The position numbers were made by a program, and so were the translations under genes. DNA of 64,000 nucleotides from SAR92 clade bacterium (GTDB lineage: Bacteria; Pseudomonadota; Gammaproteobacteria; Pseudomonadales; Porticoccaceae): NCBI GenBank assembly GCA_014381985.1, contig JACNKP010000023.1, positions 62,001-126,000 of the forward strand, read 5' to 3'. This document shows positions 62,675 to 64,000 of the stretch, in pieces. The notes beneath the pieces were generated by a model. It was not told the DNA's origin and ran no database searches. It worked only from the letters and a program-made list of their open reading frames with translations. How positions within the stretch are numbered: position 1 is the stretch's first letter; each line of letters begins with the position of its first letter.

Positions 62675-63800
62675 TTTTGTTAGAAGGATGCAAAGCCCGG
62701 GCGGCGATCGAAAAAAGAGTGAGTCAACACATATCGATTTTCCATTATTAATATTACTGCTTGCGCTATGCACCCTCGGATTGATGGTGCTCTACAGTGC
62801 CGGAGATCAAAATCTTGCTTACGTAAAGCGTCAGGCAACTTTCATGGTTCTTGGATTTATAATCATGTTTGTAGTGGCCCAATTCGAAGTTCGCTATTGG
62901 GAGAAATGGGCGTTTGTATTTTATGGTCTAGGGCTGTTGTTACTCATTGCCGTATTATTCTTTGGTGTCGGCGCAAAAGGAGCGCAGCGATGGCTGGATG
63001 TTGGCTTTTCCCGGCTGCAGCCTGCAGAATTCATGAAGGTAGCAGTGCCTTTGATGTTAGCGTCCTACTTGAGCAAACGTTTTATTCCACCAACGTTAAA
63101 ACATATAAGTTGGGCGATGGTGATGATAATGATTCCAGTCGCTCTAATTATGAGGCAACCTGACTTAGGGACGGCGTTATTGATCTTCGTGTCGGGGTTT
63201 CTTACGTTGTTCTTGGCGGGCTTAGGCGTACGTTATTTAATAGGCACATTCTTAACCGGCATTGCTGCTGTTCCTGTTATGTGGAATTTTGTCCTTTTAG
63301 ATTATCAAAAACAAAGAATACTAACGTTACTTTCGCCTGAAAAAGACAAATTGGGTAGCGGGTGGAATATCGTTCAATCTAAAACGGCTATAGGCTCTGG
63401 AGGTCTAAATGGTAAAGGTTGGACCGAAGGCACTCAATCACAATTGAATTTTCTTCCTGAGAGCCATACTGACTTTATTATAGCGGTACTAGCCGAAGAA
63501 TTCGGTTTGATTGGCGTCCTTACTCTTCTCACGCTATATACATTAGTCATTGCCAGGTGCCTATTTATCTCTTTTAACGCTCAGTCTCAATTTGGTCGAT
63601 TACTCGCCGGCAGTTTAGGTTTAATCTTTTTTATCTATGTTTTCGTGAATATGGGTATGGTATCGGGTATATTGCCTGTAGTAGGAGCCCCGCTACCGAT
63701 GATCAGTTACGGTGGCACGGCTATTTTAACGCTATTTATTGGATTTGGTTTGCTCATGGCTATTAGCACAGAGCCCAACCGTATGAGGACAAACCTTTGA
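62661..63800 (+). CDS. rodA: RodA, SEDS peptidoglycan glycosyltransferase
   Basis: Polymerises glycan strands with PBP2. About 379 residues and ten TM segments. ATG 62661 is preferred over 62652 because AAGG is only 2 nt from the latter; both overlap the mrdA stop. RLQPAEFMKVAVPLMLASYL, RQPDLGTALLIF, GSGWNIVQSKTAIGSGG, FLPESHTDFIIAVLAEEFG and the final GMVSGILPVVGAPLPMISYGGTA are the SEDS signatures; the catalytic Asp of the family lies in the loop SHTDF-to-AEEFG region. Confidence 0.95.
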   Translation: MQNNDFVRRMQSPGGDRKKSESTHIDFPLLILLLALCTLGLMVLYSAGDQNLAYVKRQATFMVLGFIIMFVVAQFEVRYWEKWAFVFYGLGLLLLIAVLFFGVGAKGAQRWLDVGFSRLQPAEFMKVAVPLMLASYLSKRFIPPTLKHISWAMVMIMIPVALIMRQPDLGTALLIFVSGFLTLFLAGLGVRYLIGTFLTGIAAVPVMWNFVLLDYQKQRILTLLSPEKDKLGSGWNIVQSKTAIGSGGLNGKGWTEGTQSQLNFLPESHTDFIIAVLAEEFGLIGVLTLLTLYTLVIARCLFISFNAQSQFGRLLAGSLGLIFFIYVFVNMGMVSGILPVVGAPLPMISYGGTAILTLFIGFGLLMAISTEPNRMRTNL

Positions 63801-64000
63801 TGTCGACACTTAAATTAGTCATTTTGGGAGTGCTTTTATCTGTCTCTGTAACTGTCTTAGCCGACTATTCAAAACACCCTGAAGCATCAGATTTTATAAG
63901 TACCATGGTCAATAAGCATGATTTCGAAAAATCCCAAATTGAGACGTGGCTGGCAAGTGCAATGCACCAAAAAAGCATAGTAAAAGCCATGAGTCGCCCA
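63800..64000 (+). CDS. mltB: lytic murein transglycosylase, MltB type (partial, runs off window)
   Basis: ATG 63800 overlaps the rodA stop (TGATG), and 67 codons are visible before the window ends. A signal peptide (STLKLVILGVLLSVSVTVLADYS) is followed by EASDFISTMVNKHDFEKSQIETWLASAMHQKSIVKAMSRP, a good match for the start of MltB-type transglycosylases that often follow rodA. The gene is absent from the ORF track because it is open at the edge. Catalytic Glu lies beyond the window. Confidence 0.82.
   Translation, partial: MSTLKLVILGVLLSVSVTVLADYSKHPEASDFISTMVNKHDFEKSQIETWLASAMHQKSIVKAMSRP

Overview
The window looks like a chromosomal segment of a Gammaproteobacterium, probably a marine heterotroph of the Cellvibrionales/SAR92/OM60 type. 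The order proA-nadD-rsfS-rlmH-mrdA-rodA-mltB, the split class II ribonucleotide reductase (nrdJa/nrdJb, as in Pseudomonas), DbpA, MutY-YggX, SelD-MnmH and RF3 all point that way. The taxon is inferred from gene content only. There is no rRNA, phage, transposase or CRISPR array. Genes are dense and most have readable Shine-Dalgarno sites; a few start with TTG.

Layout. 0-3.1 kb: a class V aminotransferase and a CaiB-type CoA-transferase, then a secreted thioredoxin-like protein. 3.3-18.2 kb: a co-directional block of 14 genes, the most unusual part of the window. It encodes TPR proteins, lipoproteins (one with a GSP tandem repeat), a PEGA-repeat/SUMF1-fold protein, an ExbB/TolQ/MotA-type channel subunit, an actin/Hsp70-like protein, two membrane-anchored VWA proteins whose single TM segment resembles ExbD/TolR, an M48 metalloprotease and a parvulin-like protein. 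I read it as a candidate uncharacterised, ion-gradient-driven envelope machine. 18.2-20.2 kb: a sequence-divergent trpBA pair. 20.5-23.6 kb: a NrdR-box pair, nrdJa-nrdJb and a terminator. 23.6-29.0 kb: a TetR regulator, the fused mutase IcmF and an Nramp-fold transporter lacking the usual metal ligands; icmF and the transporter share a promoter/operator-like sequence. 29.2-30.7 kb: dbpA. 30.8-38.1 kb: a propionyl-CoA catabolic operon (mutase, carboxylase beta and alpha, MeaB, beta-carbonic anhydrase) with a divergent AraC-type regulator. 39.4-41.6 kb: selD-mnmH.

41.5-44.0 kb: hisB-hisH-DUF2288-SDR. 44.2-47.4 kb: asmA-like, mutY, yggX. 47.4-48.8 kb: tRNA-Phe with promoter and terminator, an alpha/beta hydrolase, and then a second copy of the tRNA 3' end plus its terminator. 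48.8-51.7 kb: an amidohydrolase lipoprotein and an AI-2E family permease. 51.9-52.7 kb: an FMN riboswitch and a type II lumazine synthase. 52.7-56.6 kb: a TauE/SafE permease, two paralogous acyltransferases and prfC. 56.8-64 kb: hemH, proA, nadD, rsfS, rlmH, mrdA, rodA and the start of an mltB-type gene cut by the window edge.

A metabolic thread through 20-38 kb is adenosylcobalamin: NrdJ, IcmF and methylmalonyl-CoA mutase are all AdoCbl enzymes, so the cell must make or import B12.
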